Source of the DNA: Alphaproteobacteria bacterium
GTDB taxonomy: Bacteria > Pseudomonadota > Alphaproteobacteria > Micavibrionales > Micavibrionaceae
Length of the DNA stretch: 8,676 bases
NCBI GenBank assembly: GCA_020442505.1
Contig: JAGRJZ010000110.1
Location: forward strand, 495-9,170
Direction of reading: 5' to 3'
In this document: positions 7,770-8,676 of the stretch, in pieces
Numbering within the stretch: the stretch's first letter is position 1
Layout: every line of letters begins with the position of its first letter
Program-made: the position numbers and the translations under genes
The notes under the pieces: generated by a model
The model's database searches: none
Seen by the model: the letters and a program-made list of their open reading frames with translations, nothing else
Told to the model about the DNA's origin: nothing

Positions 7770-8342
7770 ATGTTGATCCTGATCGATAATTACGACAGTT
7801 TTACATGGAATCTGGTTCAGTATTTCGGTGACCTGGGCCAGGATGTTGCCGTGCACCGCAACGATAAGGTCACGATCGAAGAAGTTCTCTCCCTGCGTCC
7901 CTCAGGCCTTGTGATTTCCCCCGGACCGTCGGATCCCGATCATGCCGGAATATGCCTTGACCTGATCGCCGCGGCGACGAAGAAGGCCATTCCCCTCCTC
8001 GGCGTATGCCTGGGTCACCAGAGCATCGGCCAGGCCTTCGGCGGGAATATCGTCCGCGCGCCGACTTTGATTCACGGCAAAACGGACGAGATTTTTCATG
8101 AGGGGAAAAGTCTTTTTCGTGGCCTGCCTTCGCCCCTGACCGGCACGCGATATCATTCCCTGATCGTTGAAAAAGAGACTCTTCCCGCGTGTCTGGAGGT
8201 CACGGCCGAAATCAAAGACGGGCTGGTGATGGGGCTCGCGCATAAAACCCTTCCCATCCACGGGATTCAGTTTCACCCCGAGAGCATCGCGACCGAGCAC
8301 GGCCATGCGATGCTGAAGAATTTTCTGGATTTTGTTGGATGA
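7770..8342 (+). CDS. trpG: Anthranilate/aminodeoxychorismate synthase glutamine amidotransferase subunit
   Basis: This glutaminase subunit supplies ammonia to chorismate-using synthases: TrpE for anthranilate (tryptophan) and often PabB for aminodeoxychorismate (folate). The 190 residues form a class I glutamine amidotransferase domain of usual size. It opens with [18 protein letters not shown] and has [13 protein letters not shown], the nucleophile elbow LGVCLGHQ (Cys80) and the His169/Glu171 pair in IQFHPES. Together these complete the Cys-His-Glu triad. The ATG at 7770 is chosen because AAGGA lies four bases upstream and the family begins here. An in-frame TTG at 7734 would add 12 unconserved residues. 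The stop overlaps the trpD start (ATGA), indicating coupled translation. The next gene upstream is a divergent deacetylase, so trpE must be elsewhere. The trpD neighbour favours a tryptophan role, perhaps shared with folate. Confidence 0.95.
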   Translation: MLILIDNYDSFTWNLVQYFGDLGQDVAVHRNDKVTIEEVLSLRPSGLVISPGPSDPDHAGICLDLIAAATKKAIPLLGVCLGHQSIGQAFGGNIVRAPTLIHGKTDEIFHEGKSLFRGLPSPLTGTRYHSLIVEKETLPACLEVTAEIKDGLVMGLAHKTLPIHGIQFHPESIATEHGHAMLKNFLDFVG

Positions 8343-8676
8343 AGCTCTGCCTCGCAAAGATCAAAGAAGGGAAATCGCTTTCCGAGGACGAGATGATTGC
8401 CGCCATGGAGATGATCATGTCCGGCACGGCAGAGGACGGACAAATCGGAGCCTTCCTGATGGGGCTTGCCCAGCGCGGCGAGACGGTGGAAGAGCTGACC
8501 GGCGCGGCCCGGGTGATGCGCGCGAAAGCCTTTCGGATCAACGCGCCAGCGGACTCCGTCGATTGTTGCGGCACGGGCGGAGACGGTGTGGGGACCTATA
8601 ATATCTCGACGGCCGTCGCGCTGGTTGCCGCGGCTTGCGGGGTTCCCGTCGCCAAGCACGGCAACCGGGCGGCCAG
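8339..8676 (+). CDS. trpD: Anthranilate phosphoribosyltransferase, N-terminal part (cut by window edge)
   Basis: TrpD transfers phosphoribose from PRPP to anthranilate, the second step from chorismate to tryptophan (EC 2.4.2.18). About 112 codons of a protein usually near 340 residues are visible. An N-terminal helical region ([30 protein letters not shown], about 14-43, given here as a shortened landmark) leads to [17 protein letters not shown] (from about residue 78), which contains the glycine-rich PRPP-binding loop. KHGNRAAS then appears at the right edge. The reading frame is intact to the edge. The ATG overlaps the trpG stop by four bases and has no obvious Shine-Dalgarno of its own, so translation is probably coupled to trpG. 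trpC often follows in alphaproteobacteria but lies outside. Confidence 0.96.
   Translation, partial: MKLCLAKIKEGKSLSEDEMIAAMEMIMSGTAEDGQIGAFLMGLAQRGETVEELTGAARVMRAKAFRINAPADSVDCCGTGGDGVGTYNISTAVALVAAACGVPVAKHGNRAA

Overview
This window looks like ordinary chromosomal DNA from an alphaproteobacterium. The main pointer is a CckA-type membrane histidine kinase, supported by a class I PHA synthase and a hom-glpX pair, both familiar in that class. I cannot name a genus. Composition and codon use look even throughout. I see no mobile element, CRISPR array, tRNA or rRNA, and nothing that demands a new biological system.

Left part (1-3397, minus strand): phaC, a class I polyhydroxyalkanoate synthase, is followed by the 5' two thirds or so of cckA. 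cckA runs off the left edge just after its phospho-accepting histidine. The 126 bases between them carry a possible extended -10 element for cckA.

Middle (3504-6634, plus strand): three tightly spaced genes probably form one operon. They encode an OmpA-like outer-membrane lipoprotein with an altered peptidoglycan-binding motif, homoserine dehydrogenase (hom; methionine/threonine branch of aspartate metabolism) and class II fructose-1,6-bisphosphatase (glpX; gluconeogenesis). The operon is divergent from phaC across about 107 bases that hold a short perfect inverted repeat.

Right part (6622-8676): a membrane-anchored divergent polysaccharide deacetylase gene on the minus strand converges on glpX, and their 3' ends overlap by 13 bases. 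Divergent from it, trpG and the start of trpD (tryptophan biosynthesis) overlap by ATGA and run off the right edge. trpE is not beside them. The trpG ribosome binding site can pair with a sequence just upstream.

The content joins cell-cycle control (CckA), carbon storage (PhaC), central carbon and amino-acid synthesis (GlpX, Hom, TrpG/D) and envelope functions (lipoprotein, deacetylase). The observations worth following are mostly variations on known families and small regulatory structures.
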